Shown: positions 1 to 11,394 of the stretch, piece after piece
Layout of the letters: each line of letters starts with the position of its first letter
Numbering within the stretch: position 1 is the first letter of the stretch
Assembly (NCBI GenBank): GCA_951394405.1
Contig: OX596343.1
Span: forward strand, 2,170,001-2,234,000
DNA length: 64,000 nucleotides
DNA from: Coprinellus micaceus
Lineage: Eukaryota > Basidiomycota > Agaricomycetes > Agaricales > Psathyrellaceae
Direction: 5' to 3'
Program-made: the position numbers and the translations under genes
Notes under the pieces: model-generated
What the model saw: only the letters and a program-made list of their open reading frames with translations
What the model was told of the DNA's origin: nothing
Databases searched by the model: none

Positions 1-495
1 TCGTCATACACAGCTATCTTGTGACTCACACCAATTAGGTATAAATACCCCGTAGTACGACCCATGTAGCCTAGCATGTTATACTTTAATCTTAGTCCCC
101 TTTCGCCCACTCCACCTCTCCGCTCCCCATTCAATAAGCTCCTGCAAGACTTCCGCAACTCCACAAGACTCCCTTCGCATCACAAACCATAGCCAAGACA
201 GTGAACGTCACTGAGAACCTTCCACACTCCACTATTGTCTAGTAGTGAACCTGCCGTGTGACAACGCCAGACTTGCCTAGAAGATTGCCCAACTAGGAAG
301 CATCTGAGAGTATCCATGGACCCCTGACGTGTCATAGAAGAACGTGCAAGTCTGATACCAGTGCAACGTACTATTGTCTAATAGACGTGTGACTGCCTGC
401 ACGACATCCCAGAAGCTATTAGGAATAGGGGGATAGTACGACTAAGAAGCCGACCAGTGACGGACAATGCCAACTCCCTCGCCGAGGTCGTAACA
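1..495 (+). repeat. LTR A of gypsy element (left end outside window)
   Basis: Matches LTR C from 8022 onward and ends with TAACA at 491-495. It has a single copy of a roughly 42-bp unit (around 270-310) that is present twice in LTRs B and C. A TATA-like TATAAATACC lies near 41-50. It is in the same orientation as LTR C and opposite to LTR B. Confidence 0.85.
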
Positions 496-2720
496 ATTTG
501 TTCTTGGAGCGCGGTGTCGATCAGGTTTACAAATAAGTCCGGTGGAAGCATGACGACTTCTTTCGGATCTTCTTCGTCTAAACAGAGATCGGGTCGTCTT
601 GATAGAGCATCTGATTGGAACATCTTGGTACCTGGTCGATGTTTCAATTCGAAGTTGTACTTCAATAGGGTGAGAAATGCTCGGGCTTGTCGGGGACTGA
701 GTCGTTGGGGGTTCTTCCAATACGTGAGGTTCTGATGGTCGGAGTATACTGTTGTTACGAAGGGTGATCCTTGGATGAATGGTCGCCATTCTTCAAGAGC
801 GCGGATAATGGCGAGGAGTTCCCTGTCGTATATTTCGTAGTTTTTCTGGGCGCTGTCGAACATTTTCGACATGAAGCATATCGGATGTCTTGCTCCATGT
901 TCGTCTAACTGAGTTAGAACAGCTCTGGATGCATATTTGGAGGCATCTGCTTCGATCTGGTACGGCTGGTCTGGGTTTGGGAGGTGGAGTACTGGGTATG
1001 ACGTGAATTTCTCTTTAAGGAGGTTGAAGGCTGTGTTACATTCGTCAGACCAGACGAATGGGACGTCCTTTCCTTGTAGAGCGTGTAGTGGGGCAGTGAT
1101 AGTGGAGTAGTTCTTGATGAAGCGTCGATAGAAGTTTCCAAAGCCTAGGAATGATCGCACTTCCTTTAGCTTTGTTGGGATGGGCCATTCGGTTAGTCCC
1201 TTGATTTTGTCTGGATCCATACGGATTTTTCCATGTCCGATGATGAATCCTAGAAAATCAACTTCTGGGACTTCGAATGCACATTTGTCAATGTTGGCGG
1301 GGAGTCCGGCCTTCCTGAGCTTGCGAAGGGTACGGAAAGCTTCTTTTCAACATTCTTCCTTAGTTTCTCCTGCTCCCAGCGTGTCGTCCATGTATACTTT
1401 GACCCATGGTGGTTCTTCGAGTTCTTCAGATGTTTTTACAAGGGCATTTTTGTCGGATCTTTTGACGAGAGCCGTTTCTTCAATGATGTCTGGTCCTTGA
1501 ATGACATCATCCATGAGTCGTTGGAAGGTGGGTGGAGAGTTTTTCAGACCGAAAAACATGACTGTGGGTTCAAACAACCCTCGTTGGGTTGAGAAGGCCG
1601 CTTTCCATTGGTCTCCTTCTTTGATTCGGACGTTGTTGTATCCCCATTTCAAGTCGATCTTGAAAAAGTACTTGGCTTTCTGGAATCTTTTGAGGAGATC
1701 GTCGATTCGGGGGATTGGATAAGCGTCAGATATTGTGTGTTCGTTGAGGTATCAATAATCTTGGCAAAGTCGGAGTTTCCCACTCTTTTTCTTTACGAAA
1801 AATACTGGGGAACCCATAGGTGATTGGGAGGGTCGGATTCGTCCTAATTTCAGGTTTTCTTTGATGAAATCTTTGACTTCTTTCTCCTGATCGGGTGAAA
1901 GAATGTATGGTTTCATTCTTCTTGGTTGAAAACTATCCTTGACGTTGATTGCGTGGTCATATTTCGTACTGGCTGGGAATTTGTCGGCGTTTTTCTTGCT
2001 AAAGACGTCGAGAAATTCGTGATAGGCCTCCGGTAGCTTTGCCTTGATCTCTTCTTCGGTCTTTTCTTCGATTTCGTCATCGAAGTCGTCAAACTCATCG
2101 AATTCGTCAGGGTATTCAGAGTAGGTGGGTAGGATGAGTTTGCGTGATAGCGTGGTTCTTGCAATGTAGATAGGGGCAGGTATCCCCTCTTCTTCTTCGA
2201 GTTCATCGTTTTGGAGATAGAAGACTTCGACTTCTATCTGTGGATCCAGTTCTATTTCGGAAACTTCGATCGGTACTGGGTTGGTGTCAGGTGTTCGCCA
2301 TGTTAGAGTGCCAAGCTTCCAATCTATGATCGGGTTTTCGTCTTGGAGCCAAGGGAAACCTAGAATGATGGTTTGTTTCCCAAGGCCACAAATGAAAAGT
2401 TGGTGGGTCTTGGTCTTCTGATTGATGGTGATAGGGAGTCTGACGTAGTGGGTGATGGTCCCATGCTTATTGGGGGTTCCATCGACATTTTTTGCTTCAA
2501 TGGGGTAGCGGAGTGGGGTGGTCTTGATTCGGTAGTCTTGAGCGAATTTGGAGTCTATGAACTTTCCTCCTGCGCTGCAATCGATGAAACCTCGGGTGTC
2601 GATGTTTCGGTCTTCTTGAGTGATGCGGACAGGGATGTGCATGCTTTGGTTACTTGTCTCGGCTATCAGCATGGATCGGATGCACAGCGATGGAGAGATA
2701 GCCGATTGTTCCTCCTTCAC
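496..2720 (-). pseudogene. pol: pol: protease, reverse transcriptase, RNase H (truncated, two internal stops)
   Basis: An aspartic-protease-like segment (FIDCSAGGKF) is followed by RT with the YMDD catalytic box ([11 protein letters not shown]) and RNase H with conserved DAS, the RELLAI helix and the SDHQNL aspartate. It ends at LPPDLFVNLIDTALQEQI, where LTR A begins. Two in-frame TGA stops break it: at 1752-1754, in RT after RLCQDY, and at 1347-1349, after TKEEC. Both fit CGA-to-TGA transitions. Gag and pol overlap by a few bases at 2717-2720 in different frames, which suits a -1 frameshift arrangement, but this is inferred. The copy cannot make a full polyprotein. Confidence 0.9.
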
Positions 2721-4200
2721 TGAAAATCCGGTTCGAGTTGCATGCTCCTGAACTTGGCGAAGATTCTTTCTTCTTCCGCACCCGTGTATTGGGCCAGAAG
2801 AGACCGGATGTGTCGTGCTGTATCGGCGGTAGGAGGCTTGGAGATAGCTGCGATAGCTCGGCTGTTTGATGGAGATCCGTAACGATTTTGGTATGATTCG
2901 TTACGGGGTTTCTTGGGTTGACGGCATTCTCGGGCGAAGTGTCCTTTTCGTCTGCAGTTGTAGCATTCTTGTTTGTTCATGTATTCCCTTCTCTGGGTTT
3001 GTTCCTCCATGGTCATGGCGTCAACTTCCATGGCATAAGGATCTTTGATTGGCTTCTGTGTGGGTCTAAACCCTTGTGCGACAAATGGTCGTGATAACCC
3101 CATTCGTTGATCGTTTTGTTGTCGGTATTTGTTGTCGAAGGTGATGGCTGCTTTCACCCATTCTTCGAAATCGGTGGGTTCGTCGAGTTGTTGAGCCATT
3201 CTTTTGACTAACCCGTCTCTGAGGAGTGGTTTCAGGTATCCGAGGGCAGTGCGATCATTGCCCTCAAGCTTGAATTCGGCTGCGTCTGCTAGTGTCCTCC
3301 AGTTGGTAATGAAGGTTTGAGCCGATTCCTTCGGTGATTGCTGCTTGTTCTTGAGATAGTAGTGTGCGTCATCTTCCTGGTATTGCTTCTTGAATGTCTT
3401 CTCGAGTTTGGTCCAAAATTTGTTATACTTGTCAGACTTGTATTCTTCTGATTTCATATAGAGTTTCCTCCATATCAGGGCTTCTCCACTTGTTAGCTTT
3501 GAAAGAACAAGGACTATCTTCTTTCGGTCCTTTCCTTCGAATTGTTCTTGTTAGAATTCGAAGTAAAGCTCCACCGAGTCTTTGAAAGCTTGGAAGCGCG
3601 TTCGGTCTCCGTCATAGTCTTTGACGGATACCTTGGCGTCGGATCCGGTGATGGTAGTGGTGCTGATGACTGGTGGGTTCTCGGGGTTCGGGGGATCTCC
3701 GTGTTCGGACATTGTCACGTTGATGTCTTCTTTCTGTTCAGGGGAATTCCCTTCGGTTTGTTCTTTGATTGCTGATGGATACGATACGAGCGGGGGTGGT
3801 GCTGGTGGTCCAAAAAAACTTGGTATTGGATGTTCTGTCTTTGGTGTTGGTGCTCGTGATCCTTGTCTAGATCTAGACACTTGTCTTTCGTATGGTTTAC
3901 CCTGATGGGATACTGGCGATGGTGCTTGCGATCCAAACGGTGTGATTCCGGTGGAGTGGAAACTTAGTGCTAAACTTTCTTCCTTTGCCCTCTTGGTGGC
4001 TTGTTGTTCAAGCAATTGCTTTACTTGTTCCTCGTGGAGATCCTTTGATCTTTGTTTGTTGATCTTGTGGATCTTGATAGCTTGTGCTTGTCGTTCTCTG
4101 TGTTGGCTTATCTGATTTTGCTTAGACCTGTATACAAAGTCTTTTTCGTGTTCGTCTTCATGGTTTGGTACTTGTGCTTGGTCTACCTCAGTTGTATTAC
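2717..4200 (-). pseudogene. gag: gag, capsid and CCHC nucleocapsid (one internal stop)
   Basis: The capsid-type region contains FEEWVKAAITFDNKYRQ and ends with a retroviral zinc knuckle, CYNCRRKGHFAREC (CX2CX4HX4C), followed by a basic tail. A TAA stop at 3551-3553 (after LYFEF) splits the frame, and reading continues in frame on both sides. The N-terminal part (about 4015-4200) is charged and Gln/Lys-rich, coiled-coil-like; no convincing ATG was fixed, so the start is approximate. The 5' leader runs to LTR B at 4437. Confidence 0.85.
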
Positions 4201-4436
4201 ACGGGTATTGGAGTTGGTATGGGCACGGTTGATGTTTGCAGATGGTCCAGACGTTTCCGTCTTCGTTTTCCTCACACCCGTAGTCGAGCCTATCGAGTTT
4301 ACTGAAGGTATGGTGATTTCCAAAGCACGACTGTTCTGGTGTTTCTGGAGTCGGCGGTCTGCTTCGTTGATCCGTGATGTCGTTGGCTTGTTGCGTTCGT
4401 TTAGAACAAAGGCAACATTGTTGGAGCTTGTTATTC

Positions 4437-5226
4437 TGTTACGACCTCGATGAGGGAGTTGGCGTTGTCCGTCACTGGTCGGCTTCTTAGTCATACTATC
4501 CCCCTATTCCTAATAGCTTCTGGGATGTCGTGCGGGCAGTCACACGTCTATTGGACAATAGTACGTTGCACTGGTATCAGACTTGCACGTTCTTCTATGA
4601 CACGTCAGGGGTCCACGGATACTCTCGGATGCTTACTAGTTGGGCGATCTTCTAGTCAAGTCCGGCTTACAGATGCTTCCTAGTTGGGCAATCTTCTAGG
4701 CAAGTCTGGCGTTGTCACACGGCAGGTTCACTACTAGACAATAGTGGAGTGTGGAAGGTTCTCAGTGACGTTCACTGTCTTGGCTATGGTTTGTGATGCG
4801 AAGGGAGTCTTGTGGAGTTGCGGAAGTCTTGCAGGAGCTTATTGAATGGGGAGCGGAGAGGTGGAGTGGGCGAAAGGGGACTAAGATTAAAGTATAACAA
4901 GCTAGGCTACATCGGATAAACTATGGGGTCTTTATACTACTTTGGAATGAGTCATGGGATAGCTGCATATGATGATATAGTGAGGTCATAGTGGAGCGAG
5001 TGGAGTAAATAGTGGGGGAGTGGAGTATTAGTGGAGTGCTTACTGCACATGATGTCAGAGTAGCTGCGGGGTAGCTGCGGAGTCGTAGTAAGCGCATACT
5101 GTGCATGAGTCAGGGGTAGCTGCGGAGTCGTACATACTATGAGTCATAAAAAGAGAAAAAGAGAAAAGAAAAGAAATAAGGTGATCGTGCATACGTAGGA
5201 GGGGAGATGTGAAGCGAAGTGTAACA
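4437..5226 (-). repeat. LTR B, shared by the two halves of the gypsy element
   Basis: A full 790-bp LTR bounded by TGTTA and TAACA, inverted relative to LTRs A and C. A polypurine-like tract lies directly outside its U3 end (5227-5240, read on the minus strand as TGTGAGGGGGGTAT). Gag leader begins at its U5 end. It contains the duplicated 42-bp unit. Confidence 0.88.
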
Positions 5227-5266
5227 ATACCCCCCTCACAAGATTTGAGCCTCTGGCTCGAATGGT

Positions 5267-6307
5267 CTAGTCCCAGCCGTTCCCTTCGTGCTCGAATTGG
5301 ATGTCCCCGTCATCATTCCAACCGCTGTCGAACTTCCACTCCTCGTCGATCTCCATGAGATCGGGCATCTTTTTCTTTTGTTGACGGCGGTGGTTGCGAG
5401 GGGAGCGGCGGGGTTTCTGAGGTTTGGAGGGGCAGTCGGTGGCGTAATGGTTGGGGGCATGCTTCTTGCAATGGATGCAAGCGAAGAGGGTGTGATCAAC
5501 TTGCCAATGGCCCTTTTGCCCACATGCCTTGCACGTGAGCCCTTTGCGCTTCTCCTTTTCCTCCTTTGAGAGTCGGTGCATGGGGTACAGCCCATAGCGT
5601 TTGGTGCGGAGGTTGTAGTTGCGGAGGAGGAGATGGGCCCGGTGCACAGCGATGCGGACCTCGTTGATGTTTTCCTCGAGGACGTCAGTCCAAGATTTCA
5701 AGCATCGCTTGGCGTCTTGGAGTGATTCCTCGAGGATGGCGCGGATATAGGGAGGGGGTGAGGCTGCGATGACGGCGTTGACGAGGTTGTTGATTCTGGT
5801 GATTTCTTCTTTTGCCTGTTCAGCGTGTTGGATGGCGTGGGCCCAGTGCGCGTCGGGGGAGTTGTACTGGGCGGCGGTGATGAGGGTTCCTCCAGTTCCG
5901 GTCTGCTTGACGATGTCTTCGTATGTCTTCATATTGGTGAGGGTGGATTCGGCATAGGCGACCTCTGCATCCGTAAAAGCGATGCGGAGGTCAATGCTTT
6001 CCGGGTCAACGGCGGCGAAGATGCGGCGTGGAAGGTGCACAACGTCGGGGGCGACAAGGAGGGATCCGGTAGAATAATCTGCCCACTGACGATGTGTGGC
6101 AGGAGGAGGGAGGGGCGGTGCGAAGATGGACCAGTGGTCATTTTTGGGGGTGTTCGGGGCCGAACCCAGGGGAACGTAGCCAGCCTGGCGCAAAATCTGG
6201 GCCGCACCCTGCAGGGCATTGATGACGGCGGGAGTAGAAGAGACGGTTGAGGCGTAGGAGGGAGAGGCGGTCTTGGAGGAGGCATTGGAGGTGGTGGTGT
6301 TGGTCAT
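5267..6307 (-). CDS. ORF3 of the gypsy element, Cys/His nucleic-acid-binding type, unknown role
   Basis: This 346-residue open frame lies 32 bases downstream of the integrase stop and just before the polypurine tract and LTR B, the position of env or accessory genes in LTR elements. The start is the ATG at 6307 (MTNTTTSNAS); a few in-frame codons precede it. The N-terminus is Ser/Thr/Pro-rich and the middle is predicted helical (AEQAKEEITRINNLVNAV). Near the C-terminus is a double Cys/His cluster, CKACGQKGHW followed by CIHCKKHAPNHYATDC, then a basic stretch and an acidic tail. No transmembrane segment or signal peptide is apparent, so an envelope role is unlikely. A gag-like chaperone or RNA-binding function is possible but inferred. 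Unlike gag and pol it has no stop codon. Confidence 0.7.
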   Translation of the reverse strand: MTNTTTSNASSKTASPSYASTVSSTPAVINALQGAAQILRQAGYVPLGSAPNTPKNDHWSIFAPPLPPPATHRQWADYSTGSLLVAPDVVHLPRRIFAAVDPESIDLRIAFTDAEVAYAESTLTNMKTYEDIVKQTGTGGTLITAAQYNSPDAHWAHAIQHAEQAKEEITRINNLVNAVIAASPPPYIRAILEESLQDAKRCLKSWTDVLEENINEVRIAVHRAHLLLRNYNLRTKRYGLYPMHRLSKEEKEKRKGLTCKACGQKGHWQVDHTLFACIHCKKHAPNHYATDCPSKPQKPRRSPRNHRRQQKKKMPDLMEIDEEWKFDSGWNDDGDIQFEHEGNGWD

Positions 6308-6338
6308 TGTAGGATGGAGGTGTTGGTTCAATTTGGAG

Positions 6339-7776
6339 TCACAAACCGTTGTCTTTCTTATAGTCTTCCAGAGTCTCTTGGCTATGCTCTAGTTCGTCCT
6401 CTTTGAACCACTTGGTTTCGTCATAGCCAAGCCATTTGACGAGATATTCCACAATTCCATTACATTTGACCCTGTGATTGATGATTCCTTCGACTTCGTA
6501 CTCCTCTTCTCCACCAATGATGTCAGGTGGAGGTTCTGGGTGTGAGGGGCCATGGGCATCGGTGGAGTTGAATGGTGATAGAAGCGAGATGTGAAAAACG
6601 TTGTGGATCTTCCACCCCTTCGGGAGCTTCAATCGATATGCACGGAGTCCAATCAGTTCAATGATTTTGAATGGTCCCAGTCTCTTGGGTTGCATCTTCT
6701 TTGATTGGTATGGAAGCTTCAGGTTCCTTGCTTCTAGCCAGACTTGGTCGCCTAACTTGAATGGCTTCCAAGTCTTGTCCGTTCGTTCGATCATGCGGTT
6801 TCTTGCTAGTTCATGGGCGGATAATGCTTCATCTCGGGACTTTTGAAGCTCCTTGAATCGTTCCTCATTGTCTGGGAAGTTTGTCTTGTCAAATGCTTCC
6901 GGGAGGGCATGAGGTTGAGTTCCCATGATGAGTTCAAAAGGGGTGTGGGTTCTATCAGCATGTTTGCGGGAATTGTGAACGAACTGTAGGATTGGTAGGG
7001 CTTGGCTCCATGTTGCTGGGTTTGCGGAGCAATAGATAGCAAGATATGCTTCTATTTCTTGGTTGACGCGTTCGGTACCTCCATCTGTCTGAGGATGAAA
7101 GGCAGTTGATAGTGCGGAGTTGATTCTGAGGCGTTCTAGAAGGTCGTGGAACTTCTTGGACGCGAATTGGGGGCCTTGATCTGAAATGATTTTGTCGGGA
7201 AGGCCGTAATCGGTGAAAACACGGCGAACAAAAGCATCTGCGGTTTGCTTGGCGGTGATCGTCTTGTTGCAAGGTTCAAGAATTACCCCCTTCGTTAGAC
7301 CATGATCGACCACGATCATTATGGAGTCGTATCCTTTTGACGGTGGTAGGTTGGTGATGAAGTCTACCGATAGTTGGGTAAAGGGGCGGTTCGATTTGGG
7401 TCCGGTGATTGGAAGTAGTGTGGGTTTCACAGGTTGTCGGTTGATTTTGAACTGTTGACATTCTGCGCATCCCTTGACATAGGCTTTGATGAATTTGCAC
7501 ATTCCTGGCCACCAGTAATCTTCTTTGACGGTGTTGAACGTTCCAAGTTCACCGGGGTGTCCGATGGTTGCTGAGTCATGGTGTGATTGAACAATCTTGC
7601 GTCTGAGTTCAATATCGTTGGGAATGTAAGCTTTTCCCTTTCGGAAAAGCATGTGTTTGTCATCTTTGGTTTCCACAGTCCAGTCTTGCAGGTCATTCTG
7701 GAGGTCTGTGGGGCCTTCTTCCAATAGGAGTTTAAGCACATCAGCTGCTTCTAATTCCATTTTGTCGGAGTTGAGG
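6339..7776 (-). CDS. Integrase with C-terminal chromodomain (5' end cut at LTR C)
   Basis: The N-terminal HHCC zinc-binding region (SHHDSATIGHPGE, then CAECQQFK) is followed by the DDE core: LSVDFITNLPPS, the DQGPQFASKKFHDLL aspartate, and the glutamate in TERVNQEIEAYL. A GPY-type segment (KRLGPFKIIELIG) and a chromodomain (EYEVEGIINHRVK, then YLVKWLGYDETKWF) complete it. The chromodomain places the element among chromoviruses, whose integrases target heterochromatin. The frame is open, but it starts inside LTR C because RNase H lies on the far side of LTR B; the residues before ILNSDKMELE are LTR-derived. Confidence 0.9.
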
Positions 7777-8820
7777 ATTTGTGTTACGCTTCGCTTCACA
7801 CCTCCTATCTTACCCTCGCACTGCCACCACTTTATTTCTTTTCTCTTTTTATGACTCATAGTGACGTAGGACTTCACAGCTACCCCGCAGCTACCCCTGA
7901 CTCATGTGGAGTATACGCTCCATGACTCCACAGCGATCTTTGACTCAGACTCCACGCGCTCCACTATGTACTCCACGCGCTCCACTATTTACTCCACTCA
8001 CCCCACTATTACCTCACTATTTCGTCATACACAGCTATCTTGTGACTCACACCAATTAGGTATAAATACCCCGTAGTACGACCCATGTAGCCTAGCATGT
8101 TATACTTTAATCTTAGTCCCCTTTCGCCCACTCCACCTCTCCGCTCCCCATTCAATAAGCTCCTGCAAGACTTCCGCAACTCCACAAGACTCCCTTCGCA
8201 CCACGAACAACAGCCGAGATAGCGAACACCACTAAGAACCTTCCACACTCCACTATTGACTAGTAGTGAACCCGCCGTGTGACAACGCCAGACTTGCCTA
8301 GGAGATCGCCCAACTAGGAAGCATCTGTAAGCCGGACTTGACTAGAAGATCGCCCAACTAGTAAGCATCTGAGAGTATCCGTGGACCCCTGACGTGTCAT
8401 AGAAGAACGTGCAAGTCTGATACCAGTGCAACGTACTATTGTCCAATAGACGTGTGACTGCCCATCTCAGTCACCGTGGAACAACCCCCTTGAAGGGGTA
8501 TGAATTTTCTGTTCCAATGGGGCCTTCGGGGGTCTGTTCCAACCATGTTCCCCTTTCCATTATTCCACCTTCTGGTCCACCATTCCACATTGCTGTTCCA
8601 AATATCCATTCCAATTCCCCATTGGGAACCAAATCTGTTCCATATTCCACCTTCTGTTCCACCATATTCCCCCTTCTGTTCCACCCTTCCACAGCTCATG
8701 TTCCACCCATACCCAGCAGTAGTGGGGGCTTCTGAATGGGTGCAGCTATGCATATAATGTATCTGTTTAGATGTTCTGTAAGTTAATAAGCCCCAAAACA
8801 TGTTTAAGCATAACTGTCTT

Positions 8821-9020
8821 NNNNNNNNNNNNNNNNNNNNNNNNNNNNNNNNNNNNNNNNNNNNNNNNNNNNNNNNNNNNNNNNNNNNNNNNNNNNNNNN
8901 NNNNNNNNNNNNNNNNNNNNNNNNNNNNNNNNNNNNNNNNNNNNNNNNNNNNNNNNNNNNNNNNNNNNNNNNNNNNNNNNNNNNNNNNNNNNNNNNNNNN
9001 NNNNNNNNNNNNNNNNNNNN
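8821..9020. other. Assembly gap (200 N) in the left arm of the foldback
   Basis: The N run replaces left-arm sequence. By palindrome symmetry the missing part should be the reverse complement of about 10250-10690, roughly 440 bases, so the 200 N are probably a placeholder size. Confidence 0.9.
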
Positions 9021-9148
9021 TGTAATTTGCATTGGATTACAAATAAACAGCTAAGGAAACAGACCACACACTCCAAAGATATCTTGAAAACACTCATTGT
9101 GCAAGAACAAAACACTACTTCCTATGAGAGACCAAGTGGTTGTCTATA

Positions 9149-10152
9149 CAGTGTCCCACGGTGTGTTCGGACAGTTAAGAGCAATTACCTCATTGTACGG
9201 CTTTGGTGAGGCTTCTGAATGAGATAGGGGCACCATTGTGTAGGCAAAATACTTGTGTACACGCGCTTTCCAACAGCACGATTTTAGGATGGAAACTCAT
9301 CGAGCTATGAATTTATTTTGATGAAGGGGTCGAATTTCGGCTTGTCCGGCGCGTTCCTGGGTTTTCGGACACGGCCAAATTGGCAGGGGCCAAACAATGT
9401 TAAACATAGGCTCAGAGCCTCCCCGAATGCCGACAAAGGGATTGACTGCCCCAAAATGCACATCATGGCAACTTGGCTGATAGAAAGTGTGTATTGGGTG
9501 TTTGTCGATGGTATCCAGGAGGATTTACGCCCCCAAGTGTGTGCTTACATGAATTATGCTTTCAATACCTTTCTCTCGTGATTCTGGGCGATTTCGGCGA
9601 GAATGCTCTCTCGTACTCCAGAAAAAATTCGAGGAAATCTGTATAGTCCATAAATCGAATTCTAAAGGTCTTAAAATACCATTCCAACTCGCTCTATGCC
9701 CTTGGTATCCATGGTGGACCTGTCAGCATCTCACTATTCTCCCCTGTTTCCACAGAGAGAGGATTTTGACCTGGTTGATTGTGCGAGCCACGGAATACCA
9801 TGCTACGGTCTGGTTGGGGGTCAGACTGCATTTATATACTCAATTCACCATAAAGACTTGGTGGGTACCACCAGCGAAGCGCCTGTCTTCGATTTACGAA
9901 GCAGGGGGCCAGCCTTCCAGACTCGGACAACCTGCTAAGTAAGGAAAAGGTGCCGTGATGGCATGGGGGGCGTACATTTCGGCGAATTCGAAAGCAACTA
10001 GGCATTCCTACATGTTATTTTGGGTGTCTATGGCGAGCGACAAGTCTCTACTTTACGTTCATGCAAAAATATTGGGCGGGAGAGGCCATTTATGACCTCA
10101 AAATGTCGTTTGTCCGAAAACCCAGTATGTCCGAGAACCCCGTGATGCACTG
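9149..10152. mobile_element. TA-flanked mariner/pogo-type non-autonomous element
   Basis: Flanked by TA (9147-9148 and 10153-10154), with imperfect inverted ends starting CAGTG and sharing a TCGGACA block. The uninterrupted site is seen in the second foldback copy near 57420-57435, which confirms the boundaries. No transposase motif was found in its 1.0 kb; the open frames of 80-130 residues show nothing recognisable. Confidence 0.75.
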
Positions 10153-10999
10153 TAACTCTTCTGAAACTTGTTCTTGTACAATGATTGTTTTCAAGATATC
10201 TTTGGAGTGTGTGGTCTGTTTCCTTAGCTGTTTATTTGTAATCCAATGCAAATTACATCCCATTTCCAAATCCAGAAATGGTTAAGTGTGGGAATGTTCA
10301 CAGCCACCCAAAAATGCCAAACATTGATATTTGTTACAGTTTATTTGTAACATGCACATATTGTTCTGGTTAGGTGGTTGAGACTATTTACTCCTGTTAA
10401 TCTATGAAGAAGGGTGTTCTGAATCCATTCTGTAGGCTTAAACATACCTTATATTAACTGGAACATTGTGGGCTGCTCATTGCAGAATTAGAGCAAATCC
10501 ATATATTTTGATGTTTTCAAAGTTGGCAATGGACAAAAGACAACATACAGACCAGATATGGAAGGTAGACGTAAAGGCCTTTCTAATAGAACTCAAATGA
10601 TGATTAGTGGACAAAAATTCATAAAGATATATAACAAACAATCTAAACTGGGATAGAATTATAGTGTTAGTAGACTGTTCCACATGTGGAAGACAGTTAT
10701 GCTTAAACATGTTTTGGGGCTTATTAACTTACAGAACATCTAAACAGATACATTATATGCATAGCTGCACCCATTCAGAAGCCCCCACTACTGCTGGGTA
10801 TGGGTGGAACATGAGCTGTGGAAGGGTGGAACAGAAGGGGGAATATGGTGGAACAGAAGGTGGAATATGGAACAGATTTGGTTCCCAATGGGGAATTGGA
10901 ATGGATATTTGGAACAGCAATGTGGAATGGTGGACCAGAAGGTGGAATAATGGAAAGGGGAACATGGTTGGAACAGACCCCCGAAGGCCCCATTGGAAC

Positions 11000-11394
11000 T
11001 AAGGCTGAGCACGAGTCGATCCGTGGGTATTTATGAGTCAGGTGATTGCCACGAAATTTCCGAACATTTTGGTACCAAAATCATGTAAATCGGTGCAAAA
11101 ATGAATTATCTATGTATTTTTCAAGTTTGGTTCAAATCCATCAAAAACTCGCCACGTTAGGGGCCAACGAGTCCGAAAATAGCCTTGTTTTGACTTGTGT
11201 ACGGGTTTTCTAAAAGAATGGGATGCCCTGCCACATTGGGTAAAGGTAGCAGCCTGAAACTTTGCAAGAGTGTAGCTCAGTCAATTCTGAACCGTTTTGC
11301 ACAATTTTTCTTTCATTGGGTGCAGAATTTAAGCGGCTATTCGGTCCGCAATAAATCACGTGCAATACCCACGGGTGACTCGTGCTCAGCCTTA
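11000..11394. mobile_element. hAT-like MITE (TAAGGC family) in the foldback right arm
   Basis: Inverted ends TAAGGCTGAGCACGAGTC, with 8-bp target duplication ATTGGAAC at 10992-10999 and 11395-11402. 395 bp, non-coding. The uninterrupted host sequence is the mirror left arm at about 8500-8530. The ends resemble those of the MITE at 22675. Confidence 0.88.

Noticed and set aside
5267..6307. Envelope gene of an errantivirus-like element
   Set aside because: No signal peptide, transmembrane helix or fusion-type segment; the Cys/His cluster suggests nucleic-acid binding.
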